From: Candidatus Poseidoniaceae archaeon
GTDB lineage: Archaea; Thermoplasmatota; Poseidoniia; Poseidoniales; Poseidoniaceae
NCBI GenBank assembly: GCA_938075675.1
Contig: CALJHE010000021.1
Span: forward strand, 1 to 64,000
Length of the DNA: 64,000 bases
Direction of reading: 5' to 3'
Both the position numbers and the translations under genes were made by a program. The notes under the pieces were generated by a model. It worked only from the letters and a program-made list of their open reading frames with translations, searched no databases and was not told where the DNA came from. Below, one piece after another: positions 38,545-47,422 of the stretch; the first letter of the stretch is position 1, and the number at the start of each line of letters is the position of its first letter.

Positions 38545-38946
38545 TTACTCTGTTTCGGGCAGAGGTTCAATGACCAAAAGAGGAATATTTGCTTCAATTG
38601 CCTGACCTTCTTCGCAATGAACGACAGTGACAGTTCCACTTATCGGTGCTTGAATCTCGTTTTGCATCTTCATGGCTTCAAGGATGAGAATGACCTGTCC
38701 CTCTGTAACACTGTCGCCTTCGCTGACTTCAACCGTGACAACTTTGCCGGGGATGTTTGCAGACACGGTTCCGGATTTCTTCTTTTTACCGCTACCGGTT
38801 CTCTTCTTTTTGGCAACAGGCGCTGCATCTGGAATCTCAATCTCAAAGGTCTTGCCTTCAACCGTTGCGGACCAAACCTTTCCTTCACCTTCGATGGTAA
38901 CTTCAAATTCTACTCCGTCAACAATTACTTTTCGTGTTTCAGACAT
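38545..38946 (-). CDS. Biotin carboxyl carrier protein
   Basis: Carries carboxybiotin between a biotin carboxylase and the carboxyltransferase encoded just upstream. It is 133 residues: an N-terminal beta region (1-40), a Lys/Gly-rich flexible linker (45-58), and a biotinyl domain (60-130) with the biotinylation motif EAMKMQNEI, lysine 93. The layout is like the carrier subunits of propionyl-CoA carboxylase and methylmalonyl-CoA decarboxylase. It is the third gene of the carboxylase operon. The biotin carboxylase subunit is not in this window. Biotin would be attached by the ligase domain encoded at 57937-59409. Confidence 0.93.
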   Translation of the reverse strand: MSETRKVIVDGVEFEVTIEGEGKVWSATVEGKTFEIEIPDAAPVAKKKRTGSGKKKKSGTVSANIPGKVVTVEVSEGDSVTEGQVILILEAMKMQNEIQAPISGTVTVVHCEEGQAIEANIPLLVIEPLPETE

Positions 38947-38950
38947 TGTT

Positions 38951-39145
38951 TCACTTCCATGGTGAGCGGCTCGCTCTTCTGTGCATGAGGGAGGATTGTC
39001 CCATGTTCATCCGACGATGGTCCTGCGACCAGGCAAGTCCTGGCTTGCGTGCAACCTGTCCGGGGTCATCGCCGCCCTGTGAGAGCATTGACATGACCGC
39101 AGCAATGGCAGCCATTCGGAGAGTTTCTTTGTTCGTTTTGGACAT
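38951..39145 (-). CDS. Small acyl-CoA carboxylase subunit, PccX/epsilon-like
   Basis: A 64-residue protein sandwiched between the carboxyltransferase gene (10 nt upstream) and the carrier gene (4 nt downstream), so it is clearly part of the operon. A short helix (LRMAAIAAVMSML) is followed by a Gly/Pro turn, a conserved-looking Trp in GLAWSQDHR, and a basic tail. This form recalls the small subunits of actinobacterial and haloarchaeal acyl-CoA carboxylases (AccE, PccX), which help the complex assemble. It lacks the long membrane helix of the sodium-pump gamma subunits. The assignment rests on context and general pattern. Confidence 0.6.
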   Translation of the reverse strand: MSKTNKETLRMAAIAAVMSMLSQGGDDPGQVARKPGLAWSQDHRRMNMGQSSLMHRRASRSPWK

Positions 39146-39155
39146 GTTTTACACC

Positions 39156-40709
39156 TCACAATGGGATGTTGCCGTGTTTACGGGCTGGGCGAAGTTCCTC
39201 TTTATCGATGAGCATTTCGAGTGCCCTGCAAAGTTTACTTCTCGTTTGATTCGGTTCGATGACATCATCGAGGTATCCGAGTGCAGCTGCAGTGTAGGGA
39301 TTTGCGAATTTCTCGTTGAAATCTTCCGTCAAACGTTGTCGTTCTTGTTCCGCATTTCGGGAACTTGAGATTCGCTTACGGTGAATGATTTCTACGGCAC
39401 CGTCTGCTCCCATCACAGCGAGTTCGCCGGTTGGCCATGCGACGTTATAATCGCCTCGAATGTGCTTCGAAGACATGACATCATATGCTCCTCCGTACGC
39501 CTTGCGAAGAATGACTGTGAGTTTGGGCACCGTTGCTTCTGCAAATGCATAGAGTAGTTTTGCTCCGTGGCGTATGATTCCACCCCATTCTTGATTGGTA
39601 CCGGGTAGGAATCCTGGTACATCTTCAAGCGTGACAATTGGGATGTTGAAGGCATCACAGAATCGAACAAACCGTGCAGCTTTATCGCTTGCATCAATGT
39701 CGAGGCATCCTGCTAGAACTTTCGGTTGGTTGGCTACCACGCCAACGGTGTGACCTCCAAGGTGGCCAAAACCGACAACGATGTTTTGAGCCCAATCGGA
39801 TTGAACTTCAAGGAATCCTCCATCGTCTAGAATTTCAGTAATCACATCAACAACATCGTACGCCTTTGTGGCTTGGTCAGGCATGATCGAATCGAGCGCA
39901 TCGCAGGAGCGGTCAATCGGATCGCTGGTTTTCTTCAGAGGCGGGCGCTCAAGGTTGTTTTGCGGGAGAAGGTCACACAAATCCCTCGCCATTTGTATGG
40001 CGGCCTCATCATCGGGAACGGTGAAATGAGATACACCCGATTTCGTTCCGTGTGTCGATGCTCCACCAAGGTCTTCGAAACTGACCTCTTCGTTGGTGAC
40101 CGTCTTGATGACTTCTGGGCCTGTGATGAACATGTAGGACGATTCTTCGACCATGATGATGAAATCAGTGATGGCAGGTGAATAGACAGCGCCACCTGCA
40201 CATGGCCCCATTATGACGGAGATTTGAGGTACAACGCCGGATGCACGAACATTTCGGAAAAAGATTTCAGCATAACTCCCCAGTGATGCAACACCCTCTT
40301 GGATTCTTGCGCCGCCTGAATCGTTCAGTCCAATGACCGGCCGACCCGTTTTGAGCGCCATATCAAGGACCTTGCAAATCTTTAGTCCATGCATTTCGCC
40401 GAGTGAGCCACCGTAGGCGGTAAAGTCTTGAGCGAATGTGAAGACTTGGCGGCCGTTAATCGAACCGTGTCCGGTTACGACTCCGTCGCCAGGTATGATG
40501 TCATTGTCCATGCCGAAGTCTCGACATCGGTGTTCGACAAGCGCATCAATTTCTTGGAACGTGCCTTCATCAAGAAGAACTTCAATGCGTTCTCGCGCCG
40601 TCATTTTCCCTTTTTGGTGCTGCCTGTCAATCCTTTCTTGGCCTCCGCCAATCTCACTGCGAGATTTACGATTACGTAGGTCTTGAAGTCGTTCTTCAGT
40701 CGATGCCAT
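39156..40709 (-). CDS. pccB: Propionyl-CoA/acyl-CoA carboxylase carboxyltransferase subunit
   Basis: Transfers the carboxyl group from carboxybiotin to propionyl-CoA or a similar acyl-CoA, giving methylmalonyl-CoA. At 517 residues it has the normal length and both crotonase-like halves. The first half has [25 protein letters not shown] and [12 protein letters not shown]. The second has [20 protein letters not shown] and the glycine pair in [10 protein letters not shown]. Neighbours (biotin carrier, small subunit, mutase subunit and MeaB across the divergent promoter) favour propionyl-CoA as substrate. It begins the minus-strand operon; about 160 nt separate it from the mutase subunit gene. 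Confidence 0.93.
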   Translation of the reverse strand: MASTEERLQDLRNRKSRSEIGGGQERIDRQHQKGKMTARERIEVLLDEGTFQEIDALVEHRCRDFGMDNDIIPGDGVVTGHGSINGRQVFTFAQDFTAYGGSLGEMHGLKICKVLDMALKTGRPVIGLNDSGGARIQEGVASLGSYAEIFFRNVRASGVVPQISVIMGPCAGGAVYSPAITDFIIMVEESSYMFITGPEVIKTVTNEEVSFEDLGGASTHGTKSGVSHFTVPDDEAAIQMARDLCDLLPQNNLERPPLKKTSDPIDRSCDALDSIMPDQATKAYDVVDVITEILDDGGFLEVQSDWAQNIVVGFGHLGGHTVGVVANQPKVLAGCLDIDASDKAARFVRFCDAFNIPIVTLEDVPGFLPGTNQEWGGIIRHGAKLLYAFAEATVPKLTVILRKAYGGAYDVMSSKHIRGDYNVAWPTGELAVMGADGAVEIIHRKRISSSRNAEQERQRLTEDFNEKFANPYTAAALGYLDDVIEPNQTRSKLCRALEMLIDKEELRPARKHGNIPL

Positions 40710-40869
40710 AGGCTTCCCCGAACGCTCTACGCAAAACCCGCCCTTATGCGTTGCCTATGGATGAATTGAGAAATGTCCGTATTTTCGGGCTTCTTCAAGA
40801 TTCGTGATTTCAATACCTTTTACATCATTACAGGGGTGTGTTGATAGGGAGGCAGCGTATGCAACAACC

Positions 40870-41316
40870 ATGAGCGAACCGTGGCGAATCGTTGTAGCCA
40901 AGCCGGGTTTAGACGGTCATGATCGTGGTGCTAAAGTAGTTGCAAGAGCGTTACGCGACGCTGGAAATGAAGTTATTTACACCGGTCTGCGTCGAAGTGC
41001 ACAACAAATTGTCGACACTGTGCGTGACGAAGACGCTCGATTTTTGGGGTTGTCCTCCCTCTCTGGAGCACATCAGCATCTTTTCCCTCGAGTCTGCGAT
41101 TTACTCAAGCAAGAAGGCTTGAACGATGTCATCGTCTTCGGAGGCGGAATTATTCCAGTCGATGATAGGGATGCCTTGTTTGCTTGCGGAATACGCGCTA
41201 TTTTCGGACCAGGGACGCCGACATCAGAGATTTTACAATTCATCGAAGAAGCAGTGCAAGTAGAAAACTCCGGTGTTGGTGAAGCGAGCGACTGGTATTG
41301 GACCTCATCGGCATGA
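40870..41316 (+). CDS. mcmB: Methylmalonyl-CoA mutase, cobalamin-binding subunit
   Basis: Binds adenosylcobalamin for conversion of methylmalonyl-CoA to succinyl-CoA. It is 148 residues, the size of the separate small subunit of archaeal mutases. The cobalamin motif DxHxxG appears as DGHDRG, with the histidine that replaces dimethylbenzimidazole as axial ligand. Later conserved parts are SLSGAH and VFGGGIIP. ATG 40870 is chosen; the open frame extends 22 residues upstream but the family starts near PWRIVVAKPG. The large catalytic subunit is not in the window. MeaB follows after 9 nt. Confidence 0.92.
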   Translation: MSEPWRIVVAKPGLDGHDRGAKVVARALRDAGNEVIYTGLRRSAQQIVDTVRDEDARFLGLSSLSGAHQHLFPRVCDLLKQEGLNDVIVFGGGIIPVDDRDALFACGIRAIFGPGTPTSEILQFIEEAVQVENSGVGEASDWYWTSSA

Positions 41317-41325
41317 GGTGCTTGA

Positions 41326-42237
41326 ATGACTGCAGAATTTCTCACCGATGCCAAAACCGGAGACCGACGTTCGTTGGCACGAACACTGAGTGCGATTGAA
41401 AACAGGACGCTTCGCCTTGATGAGGCCCTTGCAGTTCTTGGTCCAGTTCCAGTACCTGAAGATGGTAACTGGCAAACATTGGCCATTACCGGTGCACCGG
41501 GAGTGGGTAAGTCGTGCTTATTGGACGGATTGCTGACCTCTTGGGCCAAACAAGGTTTACGTGTCGCTGTTTTGGCAGTTGACCCCTCATCTCCTCGTAC
41601 GGGAGGCGCTCTTTTGGGTGATCGAGTACGGATGACAGTCGTGGATGACAAAGAACTCAATCAGCAAATCTATCTGCGCTCAGTCGCAACTCGTAAAGCC
41701 TCAGGGAGTGTCCCAGTCATCGTCGAAGATATGACCAAAGTTTTGCTCTCACTCGGATGGGAAAAAGTCGTTATCGAAACGGTTGGTGCAGGTCAATCAG
41801 AAGTACGTTGTGCTGCCTTAGCCGACCGTATCGTGGTGGTTGAAGGACCAGCTCGTGGAGATGGCATTCAGGCAGAAAAAGCAGGACTACTCGAACTTGC
41901 AGATGCGGTGCTTGTGAACAAATCAGACCTACCTGGTGCGGAATTACACGCCGATGAAATTCGAGAATCGTTTGAATTGGGTATCGGCTCAACCCCGCCT
42001 GTCGCTCTCACTTCTGCCCTCCACGGTACTGGTATCGATGATGCAGCAACCGTTCTCCTCGGCCTCCCTTCCTCCGGCCGTTCAATTCGTGCGAGGTGGA
42101 GGGAGCGGCTTCTTGCGTTTCATGAACGGAGAATATTGGAGTCTCCAAAACTCGACGATTTACTCCATCAATTAGCGAAGGGTTCAATTGATTTGAATGA
42201 AGCCATATCGCTCATAGGTGCATTTACCGATGAGTGA
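41326..42237 (+). CDS. meaB: MeaB/ArgK-family GTPase, mutase chaperone
   Basis: G-protein chaperone that loads and protects the cobalamin of methylmalonyl-CoA mutase. It is 303 residues. The P-loop is GAPGVGKS (about 54-61), the Mg-binding block AVDPSSPRTGGALLGDR is intact, and VIETVGAGQSE and the specificity motif NKSD follow. A GAGGTG ribosome-binding site precedes the ATG. It sits between the mutase small subunit and an overlapping membrane-protein gene, the usual place for this chaperone. The last eight nucleotides overlap the next gene. Confidence 0.94.
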   Translation: MTAEFLTDAKTGDRRSLARTLSAIENRTLRLDEALAVLGPVPVPEDGNWQTLAITGAPGVGKSCLLDGLLTSWAKQGLRVAVLAVDPSSPRTGGALLGDRVRMTVVDDKELNQQIYLRSVATRKASGSVPVIVEDMTKVLLSLGWEKVVIETVGAGQSEVRCAALADRIVVVEGPARGDGIQAEKAGLLELADAVLVNKSDLPGAELHADEIRESFELGIGSTPPVALTSALHGTGIDDAATVLLGLPSSGRSIRARWRERLLAFHERRILESPKLDDLLHQLAKGSIDLNEAISLIGAFTDE

Positions 42238-42853
42238 ACAAGTCGAACTAACAAATCCCGTTGAACTCTCCGTCGGAGGTATGAAAGGGCATCTTTTTCG
42301 CAGGTCAATCCACCTAGGAATGTCTTTCTTACCACTCATTTACTTTGAATGGGGTGAATCTGTGTCAGATTCGCTTGGATTGACGTTGCCTCAGTTCGTT
42401 TCCACGGTGGTTTTCCTCTTGTTTGCTGCTGAAGCAACCCGCCTTAAGTTTGGGATTACGATTTATGGGCAGAGAGAATACGAGGCGCAACAAATCTCAG
42501 CCTTGGGTTGGGGTGCATTTGGCATTGGTCTGGTCTTCTTATTGGCGCCCACAAAGGAATACATTTGGCCGTTAATTCTCTCGCTTTCACTGGGCGACCC
42601 TTTCCTTGGTGAAATGAGACGCAAAGGGATGGATACCCGTAATGTCATTCTATCTTCGACCGTGTTTCTCTTCGTCGTCTGGGTCGCTTGTTGGCACTTT
42701 GTTCAAACACCATTTTGGTTAGCGTTCCTCTTCGCTCCGCTGTGTGTTGCGTCTGAATGGCCTCGTTTGAGATACATCGATGACAATGCTACGATGGTTT
42801 TGATACCTCTCGGAATGATTCTCTTGCTTGAACCATTCCTCGGCTTAATCTAA
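42230..42853 (+). CDS. Dolichol kinase/CDP-diglyceride synthase-like membrane protein
   Basis: An integral membrane protein of 207 residues with six or so hydrophobic helices. It follows the SEC59/VTE5 (dolichol, phytol and diacylglycerol kinase) pattern: RRSIHLG near the N-terminus, SLGDPFLGEMRRKG in the middle, and DDNATMVLIPLG near the C-terminus, the last close to the 'DDNxxIPL' family signature. Members use CTP to phosphorylate a lipid alcohol. In archaea the substrate could be dolichol or a prenyl alcohol in lipid recycling. AGGTG precedes ATG 42230. The overlap with meaB suggests co-transcription, not shared function. Confidence 0.65.
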   Translation: MSEQVELTNPVELSVGGMKGHLFRRSIHLGMSFLPLIYFEWGESVSDSLGLTLPQFVSTVVFLLFAAEATRLKFGITIYGQREYEAQQISALGWGAFGIGLVFLLAPTKEYIWPLILSLSLGDPFLGEMRRKGMDTRNVILSSTVFLFVVWVACWHFVQTPFWLAFLFAPLCVASEWPRLRYIDDNATMVLIPLGMILLLEPFLGLI

Positions 42854-42915
42854 CGCTCTCTGAGATAGATGATTCCATATGTTCAAATGTCGGTTCTAAC
42901 TGGGAAGGTTGAGTG

Positions 42916-43038
42916 ATGAGGATGAGTGAAGAGGCCAAAGGTTCCGAACCCCCACAGATTACCTATTTTGTCGTGTTTTCTCTGGCCATTCTTTTCTTGG
43001 CTATTTCAATGGTCCAATATCCACTTTGGAATCTTTGA
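42916..43038 (+). CDS. Small single-pass membrane protein, 40 aa
   Basis: A short frame with a good ribosome-binding site (GGAAGG, seven bases before ATG). The 40-residue product has a polar, acidic N-terminus (MRMSEEAKGSEPPQ) and one membrane helix (YFVVFSLAILFLAISMV) that runs nearly to the stop. It lies 62 nt after the kinase-like gene and ends 41 nt before asnB, all on the plus strand. Function unknown. Confidence 0.55.
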   Translation: MRMSEEAKGSEPPQITYFVVFSLAILFLAISMVQYPLWNL

Positions 43039-43079
43039 GAGGGCAATGTTTCAAGAGGGTCGCCTCTGAAGGTCGCTTT

Positions 43080-44864
43080 ATGTGTGGTCTTGGAGGGATG
43101 TTAGGTCGCCCTGACACTTCTGTGATTCGTCGCATGAATACTCTTTTGTCACATCGAGGCCCTGATGGTAATGACGTATGGTCCGATGATTCCGTAGCCT
43201 TGGGGCACACTCGTCTCGCAATTGTCGACCTAGTGGGAAGTGCACAACCCTTGTTCGGTCCAACAGGTGAAGTGCTCATTGTCAACGGTGAAATCTACAA
43301 TCACCGCACAATACGGAGTCAATCACCCCATTATCCTTGGAACACTCGAGGTGACTCGGAATCCATTTTATCGCTTCTCCATTCGGCCAAGAGCAACTCA
43401 AACGATACACTTACTGCTCGGCAGCATGCACACTGGTTGTCGCAGTTGAATGGGATGTATGCAATCGCTCTTTGGGATGCAGAGGCAAAGCAACTCATAC
43501 TTGCTCGAGACCCTATGGGCATCAAACCGCTTGTTCGGACTCAGGTTGACGGCTCCTTGCTGTTTGCCAGCGAAACGAAGGCACTCCGTGCGCATGAATC
43601 TTACATCCCTGCTCTCGATGAGTTGGCTCTTGTGGCACGATTAGCTTGGGAATATCCCCTTGATGGAACGACTTTGCTCAAGGATGTGGTTCAAGTTCGC
43701 CCGGGAACTGTGGAAGTTTGGTGCCTCGATAATGAAGGCCATCCCCATCTGAATGACTCTGCAGTGATTGAACGGCAACGCGTCGAACCTTCTGCTGCAT
43801 GGAATCCAGACACACAATCTGAGGCTCTATTGGAGAGTTTTGTAGCAGGTGTTTCGGAACGGCTTATGTCTGATGTGCCAGTTGGTATCGTACTCTCAGG
43901 TGGCCTTGATTCATCATTGGTCGCTGCCGTGGCACATGAGGCTGCTGAACGAGCGCAGCAACCAGTCCCCGCATGTTGGACCGTTGCAGAAAGTGAAGAC
44001 AACCCTGATTGGATGGCTGCAGAAGAGGTCGCTTCATCCTTCGACCTCGAACACCATCAGCATATTCTTGAACAGGATTCTTTCGAGACCAAGTTACCAG
44101 ATTTAGCGTGGCATGGTGAAGACTTGGATGTGACCGTACTGTTTTTCCAGCCACTTTTTGAGAAGATGTCTGAGCATGTCAAAGTTGGACTCTGTGGGCA
44201 AGGCGCAGATGAATTGCATGCAGGATACCCCCGATATCGTGATTTGAAACAGCACAGTGATTTGATCGATGCACGTTTGGCCTCAATGTCGCATCCTTTC
44301 GCTCGCCAAATTGAGAACAAGGCTCTTCCAATCGGTGAACATTGGTATGTCTCAGACCATACCGGAACAAGCCATACCGATTCGCTCGATGAGTTTCTTC
44401 AATTCGAACTCGATCACGGCCAACTTTCAAATTTCCAACTCCGCTTAGTTGACCGCCATTCTATGGCGCATTCTCTTGAGGTGAGAGTGCCTTTCTTGTC
44501 ATCCTCCCATCGCCAGGCCAGCCACCGGTTGCCGATGGATTGGCGTCTTCCTTCAAACGGTGATGAAAAGGCTGCTCTCCGCTCAGCAGCCGCCCTTACT
44601 TCATTGCCTCGAAACATCGTTCATCGACCAAAACTTCCCGCTGGAAGAGCTACCTCTCCAAGCTTGATAGACTCTTTACTCAACGATTTCAAGCCACAAA
44701 GCGAAGCAATTATTGCGCGATATCCACTGTTGGCTGGGGCATTGAACACTCAACCTGAAATAGCACTTGGATTAGGGCTTTTTGAAGCAATGCATTTGCT
44801 TGGAGATGGGCGACGTAAGCCCAATGGTTCAACATATGATTTGATCAATGAGGTGATTGGATGA
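43080..44864 (+). CDS. asnB: Asparagine synthetase, glutamine-hydrolysing
   Basis: Makes asparagine from aspartate, ATP and glutamine. The start is set by the catalytic N-terminal cysteine: the first residues are MCGLGGM, so Cys2 becomes the nucleophile after Met removal. The amidotransferase half has SHRGPDG, GHTRLAIVDL and NGEIYNH. The synthetase half has the PP-loop GIVLSGGLDSSL and later GQGADELHAGY. It is 594 residues. It overlaps the gshA start by 4 nt and heads a five-gene operon. Confidence 0.94.
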   Translation: MCGLGGMLGRPDTSVIRRMNTLLSHRGPDGNDVWSDDSVALGHTRLAIVDLVGSAQPLFGPTGEVLIVNGEIYNHRTIRSQSPHYPWNTRGDSESILSLLHSAKSNSNDTLTARQHAHWLSQLNGMYAIALWDAEAKQLILARDPMGIKPLVRTQVDGSLLFASETKALRAHESYIPALDELALVARLAWEYPLDGTTLLKDVVQVRPGTVEVWCLDNEGHPHLNDSAVIERQRVEPSAAWNPDTQSEALLESFVAGVSERLMSDVPVGIVLSGGLDSSLVAAVAHEAAERAQQPVPACWTVAESEDNPDWMAAEEVASSFDLEHHQHILEQDSFETKLPDLAWHGEDLDVTVLFFQPLFEKMSEHVKVGLCGQGADELHAGYPRYRDLKQHSDLIDARLASMSHPFARQIENKALPIGEHWYVSDHTGTSHTDSLDEFLQFELDHGQLSNFQLRLVDRHSMAHSLEVRVPFLSSSHRQASHRLPMDWRLPSNGDEKAALRSAAALTSLPRNIVHRPKLPAGRATSPSLIDSLLNDFKPQSEAIIARYPLLAGALNTQPEIALGLGLFEAMHLLGDGRRKPNGSTYDLINEVIG

Positions 44865-46081
44865 CTTTGGTTCACAACTTAACAGATTTGCTCGAAAACA
44901 ACCGGCAGAAAATAACCGAATGGATGGATTCGAAGCGTAAAGAAGTCCCCATCCCCATATACGGAAGCGTCGACATTCGCGACGCAGGATGGAAAATTGG
45001 CGTCGTGGATGCGAACCATTTCCCAGCCGGTTTCAATAATGTCTCCGAAGAAGACAAGCCTACTTTGGCTCAACTGTTACAGAATCACATCAGTAGGGAA
45101 TACGATGACTGCCAATGGGTTCACTTGTATCCAGAATCACATACCCGCAACAAAGGATACGTCGAAAACATTGCAGCTCTAAAGGAACTGCTCCTGCTCG
45201 GTGGCTTCAAGTGTACCGTTGGTTCGCTTGATTTTGAAAATCTAGGGCATTTGCAGGGTCTTTCAGGCCCGCTCAAACTGGATCCAGTATCGTCAGAAAC
45301 TATTGACGGTGAAGATGTCATGATGATTTATGGGGCTACTCCTGATCTTGTGCTGTTGAACAATGACCTCACAGAAGGTTTGATTGAAGAGTTTGGCAAT
45401 CAGGTTGTTTCCCCACCACCCTCAATGGGTTGGCATCGTAGACGGAAATCACAGCATTATGAAGTGCTAGAGGGGTACGTCGAAGAAATTGCTGAACTTC
45501 TTGGCATTGACCCGTGGTTCTTGATGGCAGATTGGTTTGTCTCGAACGATAAATGTCTCGAAAAGGAAGCGTGCAGAAAGGACCTCGCCCGTGAAGTGGA
45601 TACATTTCTCGATTCAATACGCAAGAAGTATGAGGTGCTGGGTATCGAACGAGAACCAGTTGCCTTCATCAAGAACGACCGAGGAACGTACGGACTCGGA
45701 ATCATGGCGGTTCACAGCGGTGCAGAACTTCTTGAACTCTCCAACCGAAAAATGAAGAAACTCATGTATTCGAAAGGCGGCGTTAATGTCGATAATTTCT
45801 TGATTCAAGAAGGAATCCCTACTTTGCTAAAGACAGATGAGGGTGCTCCCGTTGAACCCGTCGTTTATTTGGTCGATGGGCAAGCCAGTTCTTGGTTCTA
45901 TAGAATCAATGCTAAGCGTTCGGATATTGAGAATCTCAATTCTCCAAGTGCTACTTTCGAATCATTTGCTCAATCAGGTCGCCGCTACGGTGAACACGCT
46001 TATGGCTGGCATGCTCTTGTTGCAGAGCTCTCGATGTTAGCAATGGGCAAAGAATTGCTATCGTACGGTAGCAGTGAGTGA
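44861..46081 (+). CDS. gshA: Glutamate-cysteine ligase, GshA (PF08886-type) family
   Basis: Predicted to join glutamate and cysteine to gamma-glutamylcysteine. The 406-residue protein follows the GshA family best known from proteobacteria: SVDIRDAGWKIGVVDANHF at the front, then FPAGFNNV, a central YPESHTRNKGYVENI, and the ATP-grasp-like KNDRGTYGLGIM near residue 270. GAGGTG precedes the ATG, which overlaps asnB (ATGA). A gene for the second glutathione step is not seen here, so the product may be gamma-glutamylcysteine itself, the thiol used by haloarchaea. A ferredoxin is encoded two genes on. Confidence 0.82.
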   Translation: MTLVHNLTDLLENNRQKITEWMDSKRKEVPIPIYGSVDIRDAGWKIGVVDANHFPAGFNNVSEEDKPTLAQLLQNHISREYDDCQWVHLYPESHTRNKGYVENIAALKELLLLGGFKCTVGSLDFENLGHLQGLSGPLKLDPVSSETIDGEDVMMIYGATPDLVLLNNDLTEGLIEEFGNQVVSPPPSMGWHRRRKSQHYEVLEGYVEEIAELLGIDPWFLMADWFVSNDKCLEKEACRKDLAREVDTFLDSIRKKYEVLGIEREPVAFIKNDRGTYGLGIMAVHSGAELLELSNRKMKKLMYSKGGVNVDNFLIQEGIPTLLKTDEGAPVEPVVYLVDGQASSWFYRINAKRSDIENLNSPSATFESFAQSGRRYGEHAYGWHALVAELSMLAMGKELLSYGSSE

Positions 46082-46118
46082 ACCCGCTCTTGCTAAGAGG
46101 AGAACCTCATCGGCAATC

Positions 46119-46793
46119 ATGAACAGGGCGTGGATGTACATCGGGACCATCGCCCTTGGGCTTTGGTTTTCTGCTACATCGTGCAACGGTCTGTTGGCCG
46201 ATGAATACGCTGAATGGCCCGTGAATATTTGGTGTTGGGGCTTGTTTGCTTGGTACTACCGTTCTGGTGAACGGAAGCAGCGTATCGAAATGCTGACGGT
46301 CGTAGCTTTCGCCACACCAATGGAACTCTTCTTCAGCGAAGTGTGGCTTATCTACGAATATCAACGAGATCTGATGCCGTTATTCGTTCCTGCCGGTCAT
46401 TACTTTTTGTTCGACCTTGGAAGGATTTGTGCGGACAAAATCAAAGAGAATTGGGCACTACCAATGCTTCTCCCCCTCGTTCCAGTTGTCTTCTACGGAG
46501 CATGGACCGGCGGAGATACTTCTGCTGTACTACTTCTCGTATTTGTTCTCATCTTCATCCGTTTGGGCCCTCAGCCTCGATTGTATGCCGCAATGGTATG
46601 GGCAGCGTTGGCAATGGAAATCGTCGGGACGTCTCTCGGAAACTGGACATGGGCAAGTGAAGTGCCATGGACGGGCCTTACTGCCTGGAATCCACCTCTG
46701 TTGGTGGGTTCATTCTACTGTTTAGGTGATGTATTGGTTAATTTGGCAGTCGTCAAGTTTGAAGGGAAGGACCGATTGGAGGTTCATGCATGA
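46119..46793 (+). CDS. Multi-pass membrane protein, unknown function
   Basis: About seven hydrophobic segments in 224 residues, Trp-rich, with few charged loops. Two acidic residues lie inside membrane segments (the TPMELFFSEVW region), a feature of transporters or membrane enzymes, but no family is recognised. The start is uncertain: GTG 46074 overlaps gshA, while ATG 46119 has AAGAGGAG about 16 nt ahead. Its end overlaps the ferredoxin start by 4 nt, so it is an operon member. Confidence 0.7.
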   Translation: MNRAWMYIGTIALGLWFSATSCNGLLADEYAEWPVNIWCWGLFAWYYRSGERKQRIEMLTVVAFATPMELFFSEVWLIYEYQRDLMPLFVPAGHYFLFDLGRICADKIKENWALPMLLPLVPVVFYGAWTGGDTSAVLLLVFVLIFIRLGPQPRLYAAMVWAALAMEIVGTSLGNWTWASEVPWTGLTAWNPPLLVGSFYCLGDVLVNLAVVKFEGKDRLEVHA

Positions 46794-47122
46794 CTTCATC
46801 CGATGAGTTGCGAAAGCGCCGTGAGCAAGAGGCGATTCGTATACGAACTTCTCTGAATCGTCTACGGGGCGAACAGCGTGCATCCATCAAAGGGGGAGAA
46901 TCGACAGTAGCCTTTGTCGAAGAACGTCTTTGCATCGGGTGTGACCAATGCACAATCGTTTGTGATGACGATGCTATTGAGATGTACAAGGTGGCAATGG
47001 CAAGCCCACTTATTCAAGTCGAATCGAATCAAAAAGCGAAAATTTTGCGTGATGATTGCACAGGATGTCGACTCTGTGTGTTGGCTTGTCCAACAGACGC
47101 AATCACAATGATAGACAGATGA
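46790..47122 (+). CDS. Ferredoxin with two 4Fe-4S motifs
   Basis: A 110-residue ferredoxin. After a basic, helical N-terminal extension (residues 1-40), two clusters are bound by CIGCDQCTIVCDDDAI and CTGCRLCVLACPTDAI. The first motif has Asp in place of the usual Pro after its fourth Cys. The extension suggests docking to a partner protein. GGAGG precedes the ATG, which overlaps the membrane-protein gene. Being in the asnB-gshA operon, it may deliver electrons to a thiol or membrane enzyme (inference). Confidence 0.88.
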   Translation: MTSSDELRKRREQEAIRIRTSLNRLRGEQRASIKGGESTVAFVEERLCIGCDQCTIVCDDDAIEMYKVAMASPLIQVESNQKAKILRDDCTGCRLCVLACPTDAITMIDR

Positions 47123-47131
47123 GGTGTTTGA

Positions 47132-47422
47132 ATGTCCAAGAATGATAAACAAGATACTGCCCAACGGTTTGGTGGAGAATTTGGTCCTTACCGCAAGGAA
47201 GGGACACCTGGCGTTTCCCTTTCAACTTTCAAGACGCTGGTTTGGACCTCGAACATTGGTGGAATGCTGCTTGTGGTCATTGCGCTTGAAATGCTCTTTG
47301 TGCGACAAATGTTTGGTTGGGGTCTTGCTTCTCTCATTCTCGGGGTTTTGATTGCACTGTTCCCATCGAACTATGAAATCACAGGGATGGACGAGGGCCA
47401 GTCGCCACCATCAGGCGATTAA
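47132..47422 (+). CDS. Small two-helix membrane protein, 96 aa
   Basis: Two adjacent hydrophobic helices (about 44-58 and 62-76) after a polar N-terminal 40 residues with a GGEFGPYRKEG motif, and a short acidic C-terminus. GAGGTG stands before the ATG at 47132, 9 nt after the ferredoxin stop. It closes the operon and abuts the stop of the convergent gene at 47423. No family recognised. Confidence 0.7.
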   Translation: MSKNDKQDTAQRFGGEFGPYRKEGTPGVSLSTFKTLVWTSNIGGMLLVVIALEMLFVRQMFGWGLASLILGVLIALFPSNYEITGMDEGQSPPSGD

